From positions 1,240,001 through 1,304,000 of the forward strand of contig NZ_CP101114.1 of the NCBI RefSeq assembly GCF_024297065.1: a stretch of 64,000 nt of DNA. The letters run 5' to 3'. Made by a program: the position numbers and the translations under genes. The notes under the pieces are model-generated. The model was not told the DNA's origin and searched no databases. It saw nothing but the letters and a program-made list of their open reading frames with translations. Positions within the stretch are counted from its first letter, which is position 1, and each line of letters opens with the position of its first letter. The stretch is from Bartonella harrusi (GTDB taxonomy: Bacteria; Pseudomonadota; Alphaproteobacteria; Rhizobiales; Rhizobiaceae). Shown one piece after another: positions 22,342 through 32,686 of the stretch.

Positions 22342-23973
22342 TTATTTTTCAATTGAGCTATAAAAAATACGTGGTGCACTATTCCAAACCCATTTTTTGA
22401 CATCAGGAGTCATTGCTACAGTGTGATACGTCTGATAAATAAAAGCATAAGGACCTTTCTGCATAAATTCACGCTGCAAATCAGCATACATTTTTGCCCG
22501 TTTTCGCGGATCTTTTTCAAACAATGCATCCTTAACCTTTTGATTCATACTTTCATCAAAATATCCATGGCACCAACTAGCATAACCTGTATTTTTCGCT
22601 TCAAACCGATTATCAGGATTGTAAATAAGACGTGAAGCCATTGTATGAGGATCAGCAGAATCATTATTCCATCCGAAAAAAATCGTATCAAAAGAACGTG
22701 CGTAAAGTTTCGAAAATAACTGCGTACCTACAAAACGTTCAATTTTAAAACGTACGCCTACCTTTTTTGCATTTTCTTGGAGAGATTGGGCAATTGGCAA
22801 CGCGAAAGGATAAGGAGAAGCTCCGGCAAAAATATTGGCCTCAAAACCATCTGGGTAACCTGCCTCTGTTAAAAGCTGCTTGGCTTTTTGAAGATCAAGT
22901 TTAAAGGGTTGTCCTTCTTTTTCATCCAAAGCGCCAAGATTACCAAGAGGGATAAAACTTGCACGGGGAATACCAACATCTTTGAGAAGGGTTTTTCCAA
23001 GTCCTTCATAATCAATAAGATAGCGCATCGCTAAACGCACTTTTTCATTGGAAAAAATTGGACTTGTCACATTGAACCCCCATATAATGACAGATGGTTC
23101 TAACACTTTTTTAACTTTGATATCTGTTGTTGCTTGAAGATCTGCCAAATCCTCTGGCATCAAATTACGTGCAACATCAATATCGTGTTTTTGCAACAAC
23201 AAACGTTGCGTTCCAGGCTCCGCAACATGGCGAATGAGAATCTTCTTCAATTTAGGCGCTTCACCCCAATAATTGGAGCTTGCACGCAACAAAATCGCTT
23301 CTCCAGGATGCCAACTGCTTATCTGATAAGGACCAACACAAGCAGAATGACTAGCCAAATACCGATTGCCCATGTCTCCATCTTGCTCGTGTTTCATGAG
23401 TGTCTCACGATCAAGTAAAGCAAGTGTACGACTACTCGCAAAATGGCTAAGAATGAGCTCTGCTGGATAAGGCTTATCAAATTTCATCACCACTGTTTTG
23501 TCATCCGGAGCTTGAAAAGCTTCATCCATGTTTTGTTCTGTGATACCATATTCATTAAAAGTTGCCGCAGTGGACAATTTCAATTTTACAACCCGCTTCA
23601 TACCCCAAATAAGATCATTGGCATGAGTAAGCCTACCATCGTTAAACTTTAAATTATCGCGCAAATGAAAAGTAATAACGGTACCCTGATCATCGCTTGA
23701 AACATCCCAACTCTTTGCCAAAGAGGGAACAAGTTTAGTCGCATCATCTTTAGCTGAAACAACTAAATTATCACAAACATTGACAAGAACTTCATTACCA
23801 TAACGGTCATTGATTTGCGCAGGATCAAAGTTACTTATTGGATCAAGATTCCAAGCCATCACGAGCGTATCAGCAGGTGTTTTGCCTGAAACATGTTGCA
23901 CAAACATACCCATTGCCATAACAGCAGAAACAAAAGAACTGCTCCCCTTCAATATTCTTCTTTTCAAGTTCAT
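22342..23973 (-). CDS. ABC transporter peptide-binding protein (SBP_bac_5)
   Basis: This is a 543-aa periplasmic solute-binding protein of the oligopeptide/dipeptide family. A signal peptide is visible (FVSAVMAMGMFVQHVSGKTP, cleavage probably after SG or GK). The mature part has the family hallmarks NLVVSAKDDATKLVPSLAKS, WDVSSD, and VITFHLRDNLKFNDGRLTHA, followed by the C-terminal lobe. The ligand cannot be set; peptides are likely, but heme and other ligands are known for this family. No permease or ATPase gene is adjacent. Its 3' end abuts integrase remnant 2. Confidence 0.92.
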   Translation of the reverse strand: MNLKRRILKGSSSFVSAVMAMGMFVQHVSGKTPADTLVMAWNLDPISNFDPAQINDRYGNEVLVNVCDNLVVSAKDDATKLVPSLAKSWDVSSDDQGTVITFHLRDNLKFNDGRLTHANDLIWGMKRVVKLKLSTAATFNEYGITEQNMDEAFQAPDDKTVVMKFDKPYPAELILSHFASSRTLALLDRETLMKHEQDGDMGNRYLASHSACVGPYQISSWHPGEAILLRASSNYWGEAPKLKKILIRHVAEPGTQRLLLQKHDIDVARNLMPEDLADLQATTDIKVKKVLEPSVIIWGFNVTSPIFSNEKVRLAMRYLIDYEGLGKTLLKDVGIPRASFIPLGNLGALDEKEGQPFKLDLQKAKQLLTEAGYPDGFEANIFAGASPYPFALPIAQSLQENAKKVGVRFKIERFVGTQLFSKLYARSFDTIFFGWNNDSADPHTMASRLIYNPDNRFEAKNTGYASWCHGYFDESMNQKVKDALFEKDPRKRAKMYADLQREFMQKGPYAFIYQTYHTVAMTPDVKKWVWNSAPRIFYSSIEK

Positions 23974-24893
23974 AGACTTTTCCTTTTAAAGTTTGTTGTA
24001 TAAAGTTCTCATGCAACAATGACGTGCAAAAAAAATATTATCACGCTTAGAAAGCACACCTCCTAGAGGAAAAATAAAAAAATCTTCAGTATCAGAAACT
24101 GTTTACCAAAATCTCAATCCCTTTAAGCAGGTATCCGCTAAACCCAAATATGCAACAAAAAACGATCTAATTAAAATGAGGCTATCATAGATGACAACAT
24201 CTATGAACGATATCACCGCACTTACTATCCAAAGTATATCAGAAAAAAATCCTTCTTTGCTTCATCAGACAGATTTCTCCGCAAAATTTCTTTTTGTCAT
24301 TTTCTAAAAACTATCATCAAAACGTCATTCCAATTACTTCAAGAACCTCAATAGAATCTGATATTTTGATGATCGTAGATAAGTAGATAAATTGTAAGTT
24401 GTCTATCGTGATCATTTTCATTTCTCCTTTAGAAGGAAATGAGAATTTCCCACATCCGGATCAAGTAACAATCTAAAATCTGCGCCTTACCATAATTTTA
24501 AGGCAACTGTAGCATCACTTGAAATATAAGAAGAATAACCTGATATTTAACCACATATCGGCATATAATCATTTTTTCATCAAAGCATTTTAAAGCCCCC
24601 CATTTTTCTAGAAATACTAAACGCTGTTTAATTTGTTATGCCTGTTTTTTGCAAAGAACAAATTTATTACTTTTTTATACAAGTTGAAATATCCAATCTT
24701 AATACCTATATAAGCACATCTTTATTAAGATAGATAGTCTCTTTACAAGATAGGTTGTTTTAAAATTACATTTTAAACGTAACATATTTATTTTCATACT
24801 GAAAAATTTTTAATGTCATACAAAACATTACAAAATTCCCCTGCAAATCTATAGAAAATAAAGAATACCCACCAAATTAATGAAAGGAATAAT
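23974..24893 (+). other. 920-bp AT-rich gap, no convincing gene
   Basis: Nothing here is a clear gene. Two very short frames have reasonable ribosome binding sites: a 34-codon minus-strand frame at 24317-24421 (MKMITIDNLQFIYLS, after AAGGAGAA) and a 38-codon plus-strand frame from 24191. Neither resembles a known family. Bases 24686-24730 (TTGAAATATCCAATCTTAA and onward) resemble 21523-21570 upstream of integrase remnant 2, so part of the gap is a decayed dispersed repeat. Confidence 0.4.
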
Positions 24894-25034
24894 ATGAAAA
24901 TATTTCGAAAAATGCCAACAGAACATGAGCGCGTTTCAGAAACCAGCGCAAAAATTACACCAGTATTACAAGGTGGTAAACTCGAAAGAGAAGTAAGAAA
25001 AAATAATAAAAAAAGCAATTTCTCTTCTTTCTGA
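24894..25034 (+). CDS. Small basic hypothetical protein (46 aa)
   Basis: An ATG at 24894 follows GAAAGGAATAAT, a good ribosome binding site. It opens 46 codons beginning MKIFRKMPTEHERVSETSAK and ending in a lysine- and asparagine-rich tail. I recognise no family. It sits about 80 bp before the DUF6460-like gene in the same direction. Its size leaves real doubt, but the start context is better than in surrounding random frames. Confidence 0.4.
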   Translation: MKIFRKMPTEHERVSETSAKITPVLQGGKLEREVRKNNKKSNFSSF

Positions 25035-25111
25035 TAAGAATATCGTTGTATTATTGCAACAAAAGCACAATATTATGTGGAGATGTGTCAAAAAATATAT
25101 AAAGGAGCAAT

Positions 25112-25375
25112 ATGTCTCATTCTTTTCATGCATTTCTTGGAGGAACATTAGGGCGTGTTGCCATAAAATTGCTTATCCTTTCATTTCTCGCTGGTATCGT
25201 AATGAATTTTCTTGGATGGACACCTCGAAGTCTCGTGCGAACAATAACAGAATTTTTAAAATCCCTGTGGGAAACAGGATTTATAACACTTACAAACTTC
25301 TTCCATATGACCATAATGGGAGCCATCATTGTTGTGCCTATTTTTCTTTTTTTACGTATTTTCCATAAAAAATAA
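25112..25375 (+). CDS. DUF6460-like small inner-membrane protein
   Basis: This 87-aa protein begins MSHSFHAFLGGTLGRVAIKL and has two hydrophobic segments (about residues 18-35 and 58-82). A good ribosome binding site (AAAGGAGCAAT) precedes the ATG. The N-terminal HAFLGGTLGRVAIKLLILS and the FLGWTPRSL turn match the DUF6460 family of alphaproteobacterial membrane proteins, whose function is unknown. The gene is convergent with the TIGR02186 gene, with 22 bp between the stops. Confidence 0.78.
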   Translation: MSHSFHAFLGGTLGRVAIKLLILSFLAGIVMNFLGWTPRSLVRTITEFLKSLWETGFITLTNFFHMTIMGAIIVVPIFLFLRIFHKK

Positions 25376-25397
25376 ATACTTCAGACTTCCCCTTGTG

Positions 25398-26207
25398 TTA
25401 ATCCTTTCGAAACATCAGACGACATAAAAAACCTGTACTAATAGCTACAATCACCGCAACAATACCGTATAAAAAACTGTGCTTATGTGCTACATGAAAG
25501 ATTGTATAAGCAATATGTGCTTTAACGATTTCAAGAGTCGTAGTCGCGCTATCAATAAACTGCCCATCGCGAAAAAGATAAGCACGGGCTTGATAATGTC
25601 CAACAGGTGTATTTGCCGGTAAACGAAAATGTGCTGTAAAAAGAGTACCAGAACCAAAACGAACGCCGCCTACTTCCTCATGATAAAGATTTTTAGCTTT
25701 TTGCAATTTTATAAGTTCATCACGAAAGATTTGTACTTTCTCCTGATCTTTTTCATCCGTTTTCAGTAACAAATAGGATAGTCCTAACCCCAAGCGTTTA
25801 TACTCTTCAACACTAGAAATCTCATCAATGTCACGCGTTGTAACCATAGAATAAAAGAGAGGAACATTTTTAAAAACAAGGGAATCTGCGTTAACCCAAA
25901 CACCAGCATTCCGTTTTTTTTCCCGCATAACCATAGGTCGCGCTTGCCCTTCTAGGATGACAACAATATCATAATGGTTTTGTCGAGAATATAATGAACC
26001 GATATTTTCCAAAACGCCTGCGATATAAAGATCACGACCATCGAATTGTGTGTCAACCATAATCCTGTTGGTTGTCACAATAATTTGGATAGTTTCGTGA
26101 TCAATTTGATCAACAAATGTAGCGTTTTTTCCAACATCTGCATAGGTAGAAAAAGAGACTACATAAAAGCAGCTTACAACGATGCATAAAGAAAATAATC
26201 GACCCAT
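25398..26207 (-). CDS. TIGR02186 family membrane-anchored protein
   Basis: This 269-aa protein has an N-terminal signal or anchor (LFSLCIVVSCFYVVSFSTYA), a large periplasmic domain and a single C-terminal membrane helix (LYGIVAVIVAISTGFLCRLM). The arrangement, the ATTTLEIVKAHIAYTIFHVA region and its position next to a TauE/SafE gene fit the TIGR02186 family, which is regularly paired with such transporters in Hyphomicrobiales. The biochemical role is unknown; an accessory function for export of a sulfur-containing anion is an inference from pairing. It starts 2 bp after the TauE stop. Confidence 0.82.
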   Translation of the reverse strand: MGRLFSLCIVVSCFYVVSFSTYADVGKNATFVDQIDHETIQIIVTTNRIMVDTQFDGRDLYIAGVLENIGSLYSRQNHYDIVVILEGQARPMVMREKKRNAGVWVNADSLVFKNVPLFYSMVTTRDIDEISSVEEYKRLGLGLSYLLLKTDEKDQEKVQIFRDELIKLQKAKNLYHEEVGGVRFGSGTLFTAHFRLPANTPVGHYQARAYLFRDGQFIDSATTTLEIVKAHIAYTIFHVAHKHSFLYGIVAVIVAISTGFLCRLMFRKD

Positions 26208-26209
26208 TT

Positions 26210-27130
26210 TTATCTCATTAGAACATCTAGAGAGAACAGATTATCAGGGCGTACAAACAACTGAAAAGCAAGACGCATACATACAATCAACACCAGAAAA
26301 GCAAGTGCCATACGTAATTGTTCAGCTTTTAACTTTCGTCCAACCCGTGTTCCATATTGTGCCCCAATACTTCCCCCAAGCATCAACAAAAAAGCTAAAA
26401 CAATGTCAACTGACTGATTGCTCACACTTTGCAAAACTGTGGTAAAGGAAGACACAAATGTAATCTGAAAAAGTGAAGTTCCAATCACCACACTGGTTGG
26501 AACACGTAGAAGATAAATCAGTGCTGGTATCATGAAAAACCCACCACCAATGCCCATAATAGAGGATAACAAGCCAACAATAAGACCAATTCCTAAAACT
26601 GGAATGATGCTGACATATATCATTGATGTCCGAAAACGCATTTTGAATGGCAAATGATGGATCCAATTATGTCTCCCAGCAAGACGAATATTGACTTTTG
26701 GTGCCTTGCGCTGGTGAAGCATATCGCGCCAACTTTCAATAATCATCAAGCTTCCTACACTGCCAAGAAGAATCACATAAAGAAGTGAAATGATAAGATC
26801 TAATTGTCCCCATTTTTTCAGAATAGAAAAAATCTGCGTTCCAAGGATAGAGCCTATCCCCCCTCCAACCACTAAAAAAAGGCCAAGTTTAATATCCAGA
26901 GTGCGTCTTCTAAAATGTGTAATTGCGCCGATTATAGATGATGCAATCATTTGGTTAGCGCCTGTTCCAACAGCAATAGCAGGAGGTATATTATAAAAAA
27001 TCAACAAAGGTGTGATAAGAAAACCACCACCAATCCCAAAAAGACCTGAAAAAAAACCAGCAACGATCCCCATCCCTATCAAAATCAGCATGTTGAGCGA
27101 CATTTCAGCAATTGGTAAATAGATACTCAC
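26210..27130 (-). CDS. TauE/SafE family sulfite/anion exporter
   Basis: This 306-aa polytopic protein has about eight hydrophobic segments arranged as two related halves. Each half contains the family glycine-rich motif: GFFSGLFGIGGGFLITPLL near residue 25 and GLLSSIMGIGGGFFMIPAL near residue 190. The family moves sulfite, sulfoacetate or related organosulfonates across the inner membrane. The substrate here is not known. It forms a two-gene operon with the TIGR02186 gene downstream. Confidence 0.9.
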   Translation of the reverse strand: MSIYLPIAEMSLNMLILIGMGIVAGFFSGLFGIGGGFLITPLLIFYNIPPAIAVGTGANQMIASSIIGAITHFRRRTLDIKLGLFLVVGGGIGSILGTQIFSILKKWGQLDLIISLLYVILLGSVGSLMIIESWRDMLHQRKAPKVNIRLAGRHNWIHHLPFKMRFRTSMIYVSIIPVLGIGLIVGLLSSIMGIGGGFFMIPALIYLLRVPTSVVIGTSLFQITFVSSFTTVLQSVSNQSVDIVLAFLLMLGGSIGAQYGTRVGRKLKAEQLRMALAFLVLIVCMRLAFQLFVRPDNLFSLDVLMR

Positions 27131-27291
27131 TTACAAAACTTTCAAAATAATTTGGTTTTTTAGATAATTTGAGAGCTCCTCTCTCATATTCCTTTTCTCC
27201 AGCAATCTTTTTGTCTGTAAAAGAACATTTTAGAAAACCATATATGTCTTTGCAAAATAATAAATGCATAAAACATCTTACATCAATATTC

Positions 27292-28116
27292 TTAAATCAT
27301 AAAATTAAAAAGATCTTCTCTTAAAACTCCATAAAAACATAATGTTATCACTATAGTAGATATCATAATTAAAAAATACCAAAAAAAATTCTTAACTGGA
27401 AAACGGAACAAAGAGATAGTTCCTTTAGACTCAGCATCTAAAGAAAGAGACAAATTATTCTCCGTGCAATAATCAGATACTTGAACATCGGAGCACTTTT
27501 CCTCTATTTTCGAATCCACCACACGCTTCGCAGCCTCTTTTGAAGAAGGCTGCATGACATCTCTTGGCAAAGAACTTTTATGCTCTTTTTGCGAAAAGTT
27601 TTCAAGATCTGTTTGGCTTTTGGTTGTACAGCTTTGTCTTGAAACGTTTGGTACTTCTTGGAGCAACGGACGTTCTTGGTTTTCTCCACACGTCATATCA
27701 GCAAGCTTCTGCACAACAGAATCAAGCGACTTTGAATGAGACATGCGTTGTTTTATCACTGCTTCTTCTAGATTTGTCTTTTCATTTTGCAAATTCTGAA
27801 CAAGCGATTTAATCTGCTCCAAGTACTCAAAAAGCTTTCTTTCTCTTTGACGACGAATATAGTGCTCGGCCAAAATTGCCCGACTAATGTCATCCAAATA
27901 AGATTTTAAACCCTCTTCCACAAAACTTTGCGATATCAAAGGACGCGGTGAATGTTTCTTCTGCATTTGTGCATAAACCGAGCGTAATTTTTTGGCAATG
28001 TCCGACATTGTTATTTCAGTCAGCGTAGCTTCCCTTTCCTTTTTCCCCACAACGCGAAAGGAAGGATTATCTTGCTCCGTCTGCTTTATCGTATGAATCT
28101 TTCTATTCAAAAACAC
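27292..28116 (-). CDS. Unknown coiled-coil protein with C-terminal membrane anchor
   Basis: I do not recognise this 274-aa protein. The middle (about residues 70-130, for example RKLFEYLEQIKSLVQNLQNE) looks like a coiled coil. Residues 130-225 are polar, low-complexity and probably disordered. One hydrophobic helix lies near the C-terminus (FFWYFLIMISTIVITLCFYG), so it is a tail-anchored type with most of the protein in the cytoplasm. It stands alone between the TauE gene and the etf operon. The frame is long and clean, so it is real. Confidence 0.7.
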   Translation of the reverse strand: MFLNRKIHTIKQTEQDNPSFRVVGKKEREATLTEITMSDIAKKLRSVYAQMQKKHSPRPLISQSFVEEGLKSYLDDISRAILAEHYIRRQRERKLFEYLEQIKSLVQNLQNEKTNLEEAVIKQRMSHSKSLDSVVQKLADMTCGENQERPLLQEVPNVSRQSCTTKSQTDLENFSQKEHKSSLPRDVMQPSSKEAAKRVVDSKIEEKCSDVQVSDYCTENNLSLSLDAESKGTISLFRFPVKNFFWYFLIMISTIVITLCFYGVLREDLFNFMI

Positions 28117-28649
28117 TACCCCTCATTGTCTTGCAAAATGCTATATCTCAATTAATCTTCTGCAAAGAATCGTATAGATCATTGGAAAGAATGCTCTATG
28201 TTGGTAAATAGAGTTTTAAGAACTTGCTCAAAATATTTATGCGTAATCTTTCATGATAACACTTTATAAGATTCAAATTGAAAAATTATTTTCCATTTTT
28301 CTTTTTTACTCTTTTACCCTTAATCTTAAGATCCTTTTGATTTGTAATGAACTGTACATGTGAACCCTCTTGTGAGTTATTCTCATACCATTTACCATTC
28401 TGTATCTCTTTTATTTTAAATTCTTTTAAAATTATGATGAGAATATCCATTTAAAATGAATGGAATTTTTATCCAAGCGAAGGTGATAATTATTAAAGTG
28501 AGCAACAATAAAAGGAAGACGAATAACCATGATAAACAAGAAAATTTAAGAAAACTTATATAATGATTGTATGAAATTTCATTCTAAAAAATTTGGTTTC
28601 TTATAAAGATTACTATAAACTTGTAATCATACAGACAAAGAGGATTGCT
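28117..28649 (+). other. Gap upstream of the etf genes
   Basis: About 530 bp without a gene separates the unknown anchor protein and etfB. It is AT-rich. The end (ACAAAGAGGATTGCT before the ATG at 28650) supplies the etfB ribosome binding site, so the etf promoter should lie here, but I cannot single out a convincing -35/-10 pair. Confidence 0.4.
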
Positions 28650-29396
28650 ATGAAGATAATTGTCGCCGTCAAGCGTGTTGTTGATTATAATATCAAGATA
28701 CGTGTCAAACGCGATGGTACAGGCGTTGATCTCTCCCATGTAAAAATGTCTATGAACCCTTTTGACGAGATTGCAGTGGAAGAAGCTGTTCGTCAAAAAG
28801 AAGTTGGGAAAGTTTCAGAAGTTGTTCTTGTTTCAATCGGACCAGAAGCCGCACAAGAAACTTTGCGAACAGGACTTGCAATGGGTGCCGATCGAGCACT
28901 TCTTGTAACAACGAAACAAACACTTGAACCCTTAGCCGTTGCTAAGATTCTTAAGACTATTGTTGATGAAGAAAGACCAGATATGGTTTTCTTGGGAAAA
29001 CAAGCTATTGACGACGATAACAACCAAACAGGACAAATGCTCGCAGCTCTTCTTGGCTGGGGACAAGCAACTTTTGCCTCACATTTAGACATAGAAAACG
29101 ATCACGCAACGGTCACTCGTGAAGTTGATAATGGCACACAAACTGTTTGCCTTCCCCTTCCCATCATTATGACAGCTGATTTGCGTTTAAACGAACCACG
29201 TTATATTTCTTTACCTAATATCATGAAAGCGAAAAAGAAACCCATCGAACAAAAGGCCCTTGCTGATCTTGGCATAGATACACGAGCACGCTTAACGGTT
29301 CTTAGCGTTGAAGAGCCATCTCCTCGTCCATCTGGTGTCAAAATGGCCAATGTAGCAGAACTTGTAAATGCGCTGAAACAAAAAAAGTGCATTTAA
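28650..29396 (+). CDS. etfB: Electron transfer flavoprotein beta subunit
   Basis: EtfB binds AMP and, with EtfA, carries electrons from acyl-CoA and other dehydrogenases. It starts [20 protein letters not shown], after AGAGGATTGCT. An upstream in-frame extension to 28593 lacks a ribosome binding site and is not used. The ETF-beta signature ([19 protein letters not shown]) is visible near residue 195. At 248 aa it has family length. It leads the etfB-etfA-ETF:QO set, which together feeds electrons to ubiquinone. Confidence 0.96.
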   Translation: MKIIVAVKRVVDYNIKIRVKRDGTGVDLSHVKMSMNPFDEIAVEEAVRQKEVGKVSEVVLVSIGPEAAQETLRTGLAMGADRALLVTTKQTLEPLAVAKILKTIVDEERPDMVFLGKQAIDDDNNQTGQMLAALLGWGQATFASHLDIENDHATVTREVDNGTQTVCLPLPIIMTADLRLNEPRYISLPNIMKAKKKPIEQKALADLGIDTRARLTVLSVEEPSPRPSGVKMANVAELVNALKQKKCI

Positions 29397-29465
29397 TAGT
29401 CTATAAAATTTAATAGTCTATAAAAAAGTAATCAAAAGCAACACAGCATAAAAAGGTAAAAGCGT

Positions 29466-30386
29466 ATGGCAATTCTTTTATTAGCCGAACAAAATACAGA
29501 GCAAACCGCAAAAGTACTCACCGCAGCTCGAAAAATAAGCGATGATATTGATATTTTAGTTTGTGGAACAAAGATTCAAAAAATCATCGAAAACAGTGCT
29601 AAGCTTTCTGGTGTACGGCAGATTCTTGTTGCTGAAGCTGATCATTTAGCACATCATCTCGCTGAACCTATGGCAAATACAATTGTCGAATATGCGAATG
29701 ATTATGATGTGATCATGGCTGCCTCTACCAACATCGGAAAAAATGTCATGCCACGCGTAGCTGCTCTTCTTGATCTTATGCAAATTTCAGATATTGTTGC
29801 TGTTCTTGCTCCCGATATCTTTAAACGACCAATTTACGCAGGAAATGCTCTCGAAACTGTGCGCAGCAATGATCGTCAAAAGGTCATAACAGTTCGTACA
29901 ACAGCCTTCCCTTCAACCGCTTTCCAAAATAACACTGCTCCTATTAAAACAATAACACCAGCGCCCAATCCAAACCTTTCTTCTTTTATAAAAGCAGAAA
30001 CCAATAAAAGCGATTGCCCTGATCTTACCTCAGCACGTGTTATTATATCAGGTGGGCGTGGTCTTGGTTCACAAGAACAATTTATGGCACTTCTTCTGCC
30101 CCTTGCAAACAAGCTAAATGCAGCTTTAGGTGCTAGCCGTGCAGCCGTTGATGCTGGCTATGCCCCTAATGATTGGCAAATTGGACAAACAGGCAAAGTT
30201 GTTGCCCCTGAACTCTATATCGCTGTCGGAATTTCCGGTGCAATCCAGCATTTGGCAGGCATAATGGATGCACAAATTATTGTAGCCATCAATAAAGATG
30301 CAGAAGCCCCCATCATGCAAATTGCTGATTACGCCCTAGTAGGTGATCTTCATCACATTATTCCTGAGTTGGAGAAAGCTTTATAA
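29466..30386 (+). CDS. etfA: Electron transfer flavoprotein alpha subunit
   Basis: EtfA holds the redox-active FAD. The C-terminal FAD domain is clear: [55 protein letters not shown] and [18 protein letters not shown]. The N-terminal domain begins [10 protein letters not shown]. At 306 aa it has normal length. It lies 69 bp after etfB and 3 bp before the ETF:ubiquinone oxidoreductase gene. Confidence 0.96.
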   Translation: MAILLLAEQNTEQTAKVLTAARKISDDIDILVCGTKIQKIIENSAKLSGVRQILVAEADHLAHHLAEPMANTIVEYANDYDVIMAASTNIGKNVMPRVAALLDLMQISDIVAVLAPDIFKRPIYAGNALETVRSNDRQKVITVRTTAFPSTAFQNNTAPIKTITPAPNPNLSSFIKAETNKSDCPDLTSARVIISGGRGLGSQEQFMALLLPLANKLNAALGASRAAVDAGYAPNDWQIGQTGKVVAPELYIAVGISGAIQHLAGIMDAQIIVAINKDAEAPIMQIADYALVGDLHHIIPELEKAL

Positions 30387-30389
30387 GTC

Positions 30390-32051
30390 ATGAATGCATC
30401 TTTGCATCAACAACGTGAAAGTATGGAATTTGACATCGTCATTGTCGGAGCCGGACCTGCGGGGCTTTCCGCGGCAATTCGTCTAAAACAAATTAATCCC
30501 GAACTTTCTGTCACAGTCGTTGAAAAAGGGAGCGAAGTTGGTGCACATATACTCTCTGGTGCAGTTGTTGACCCCATCGGCATTGATACACTTCTACCAG
30601 AGTGGAGAAATGGACATGATCATCCCTTTAACACACCTGTCACCAGCGATCAGTTTTTTTTTCTAAAACCAAAACACGCAACACTCTTCCCTCATATTTT
30701 TTACCCTAAAATCTTATCAAATAATGGCTGCTATATTGTTTCACTCGGCAATGTTTGCCGTTGGCTCAGCAAAAAAGCCGAAGAACTCGGCGTTGAAATC
30801 TATCCTGGTTTTGCCGTATCTGAGACTATTCAAAATGATAATGGAGCTATCATTGGTGTTCTCACAGGGGATATGGGCGTTAATAAAGATGGAACGCTTG
30901 GAAAAAATTATATGCCTGGGATGGCTTTGTTGGCAAAATATACTTTAATTGCGGAAGGAGCACGTGGCTCTGTTGCTAAACAAGTGATACAAAAGTTTGA
31001 TCTTAGTAAAAACCGTGAACCACAAAAATTTGGTCTTGGTTTTAAAGAACTCTGGGAAATTGATCCCCAAAAACACCAACTAGGTTTAGTTCAACATTTC
31101 ATAGGTTGGCCCTTAGACAATAATACCGGAGGCGGAGGTTTTCTTTATCATCAGGAAAGCAATGTCATTTCTGTGGGATTCGTGGTGCATTTAGATTATA
31201 AAAATCCCTATCTCTCTCCCTTTGAAGAATTTCAACGTTTTAAAACACATCCCAAATTCTATGAGATCTTCAAAGGTGCAAAACGCCTTTCCTATGGCGC
31301 ACGTGCTATTAGCGAAGGTGGTTGGCAATCTGTTCCAAAACTTACCTTTCCTGGAGGAGCACTTATTGGCTGTTCCGCTGGTTTTGTTAATGTTCCTCGA
31401 ATCAAAGGCTCACACAATGCCATCTTATCTGGCATATTAGCAGCCGATAAAATTGCTAAAGCTCTCGCTCAAGGACGCACCCACGATGAAGTCAAAGAAA
31501 TTGAAGAACATTGGCGAAAAGGTCCCATTGGTAAAGATCTTTATAAAGTACGCAATGCCAAACCGCTCTGGGCAAAATATGGCACAAAACATGGGATTAA
31601 GCTTGCTGGCTTTGATATGTGGTGGCAACAATTTTTGGGCTTTTCTTTATTCAAAACACTCTCTCATGGAAAAGCAGATTATGCGTGTCTTGAACCAGCA
31701 GAAAATTTTAAACCCATTGCTTATGCAAAACCAGATGGTATTGTGACCTTTGATCGTCTTTCCAGTGTTGCACTTTCCAATACGCATCACGAAGAAAATC
31801 AACCATGCCATTTAAAAATATCCTCATTAGATAAACAAAAAAATTCTGAATATGCAGTTTATGGTGGACCTTCCACCCGCTATTGCCCTGCCGCTGTCTA
31901 CGAATGGCTAAACCATCATGATCAGACAACTTATGTTATCAATGCTTCAAATTGCATACATTGTAAAATATGCGATATCAAAGACCCCAACCAAAATATT
32001 AATTGGACTTGTCCGCAAGGCAATGAGGGACCACTTTATTTAAATATGTAA
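30390..32051 (+). CDS. Electron transfer flavoprotein-ubiquinone oxidoreductase
   Basis: ETF:QO is a membrane-associated FAD/4Fe-4S enzyme that oxidises reduced ETF and reduces ubiquinone. The N-terminal dinucleotide fold is MEFDIVIVGAGPAGLSAAIR. The C-terminal 4Fe-4S cluster ligands are visible in ASNCIHCKICDIKDP and the following TCPQG. At 553 aa it has family length. The chosen ATG is 3 bp after the etfA stop; an internal ATG at 30423 would start directly at the fold. It completes the ETF electron pathway with its two neighbours. Confidence 0.95.
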   Translation: MNASLHQQRESMEFDIVIVGAGPAGLSAAIRLKQINPELSVTVVEKGSEVGAHILSGAVVDPIGIDTLLPEWRNGHDHPFNTPVTSDQFFFLKPKHATLFPHIFYPKILSNNGCYIVSLGNVCRWLSKKAEELGVEIYPGFAVSETIQNDNGAIIGVLTGDMGVNKDGTLGKNYMPGMALLAKYTLIAEGARGSVAKQVIQKFDLSKNREPQKFGLGFKELWEIDPQKHQLGLVQHFIGWPLDNNTGGGGFLYHQESNVISVGFVVHLDYKNPYLSPFEEFQRFKTHPKFYEIFKGAKRLSYGARAISEGGWQSVPKLTFPGGALIGCSAGFVNVPRIKGSHNAILSGILAADKIAKALAQGRTHDEVKEIEEHWRKGPIGKDLYKVRNAKPLWAKYGTKHGIKLAGFDMWWQQFLGFSLFKTLSHGKADYACLEPAENFKPIAYAKPDGIVTFDRLSSVALSNTHHEENQPCHLKISSLDKQKNSEYAVYGGPSTRYCPAAVYEWLNHHDQTTYVINASNCIHCKICDIKDPNQNINWTCPQGNEGPLYLNM

Positions 32052-32686
32052 TCATTGCCAATTCCTCCAAAATGAGGATATAAAAACACAATCAACAAAA
32101 GTAATTCTTCTCAAAAATAAGAGCTTCTTTTACATCTTTTATGCACCCGTTCTCTCACGATGTAAAACCTACTCTCTCACGACTCTCCGAATAAAACACT
32201 CTTTTGGAAATATTATTTCGTAGAAGAAAAATCTATAACATACTGTTATTAAAAATTTTTACCTCCCAATGTGAAAACTATTTGCACTCTTCTGTTCTAT
32301 ACAGCTGCAAACCATCACTCTTCTCCACACCCTTTCTTTTTAATTTAACTGTACAGTTTTCAAAAACATCCACAAAAATATCTTTGAATGAAGATCGTAT
32401 AATGCCGTATCACGTTTTTACTTGTTCCATTCTTTCTCCTCACAAAGAACAGTACACTATGACGCTACGCTATATACAAATTTACCTTAGAGGAACGTCT
32501 CTAACAGATCTCCTCCCCTTCTCATTTTCCTCCACAAAGAGTATATTGCAAAAACCCATGGACGATATCATCTTTTACATTCCATAGAAGTAGAAACCAA
32601 CACAACCCTTCGGTTTTTGCACTCAAAATGTTATGCTTATTCTTCCATTATTCAGTTGATTGATAAAAAGCATATTTTCTCCCTTC
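32052..32686 (+). other. Gap downstream of ETF:QO
   Basis: This stretch holds nothing I can support. A 127-codon plus-strand frame from 32204 begins with a TTG, has no ribosome binding site, and its Leu/Ser/Phe-rich composition looks like a random AT-rich frame. The region leads into integrase remnant 3, so it may be part of a decayed insertion. Confidence 0.4.

Noticed and set aside
25054..25368. 104-codon plus-strand frame overlapping the DUF6460-like gene
   Set aside because: The other frame has the ribosome binding site, membrane helices and family match; this one is its shadow.
32204..32587. 127-codon plus-strand frame downstream of ETF:QO
   Set aside because: TTG start, no ribosome binding site, composition like random AT-rich sequence, no family resemblance.
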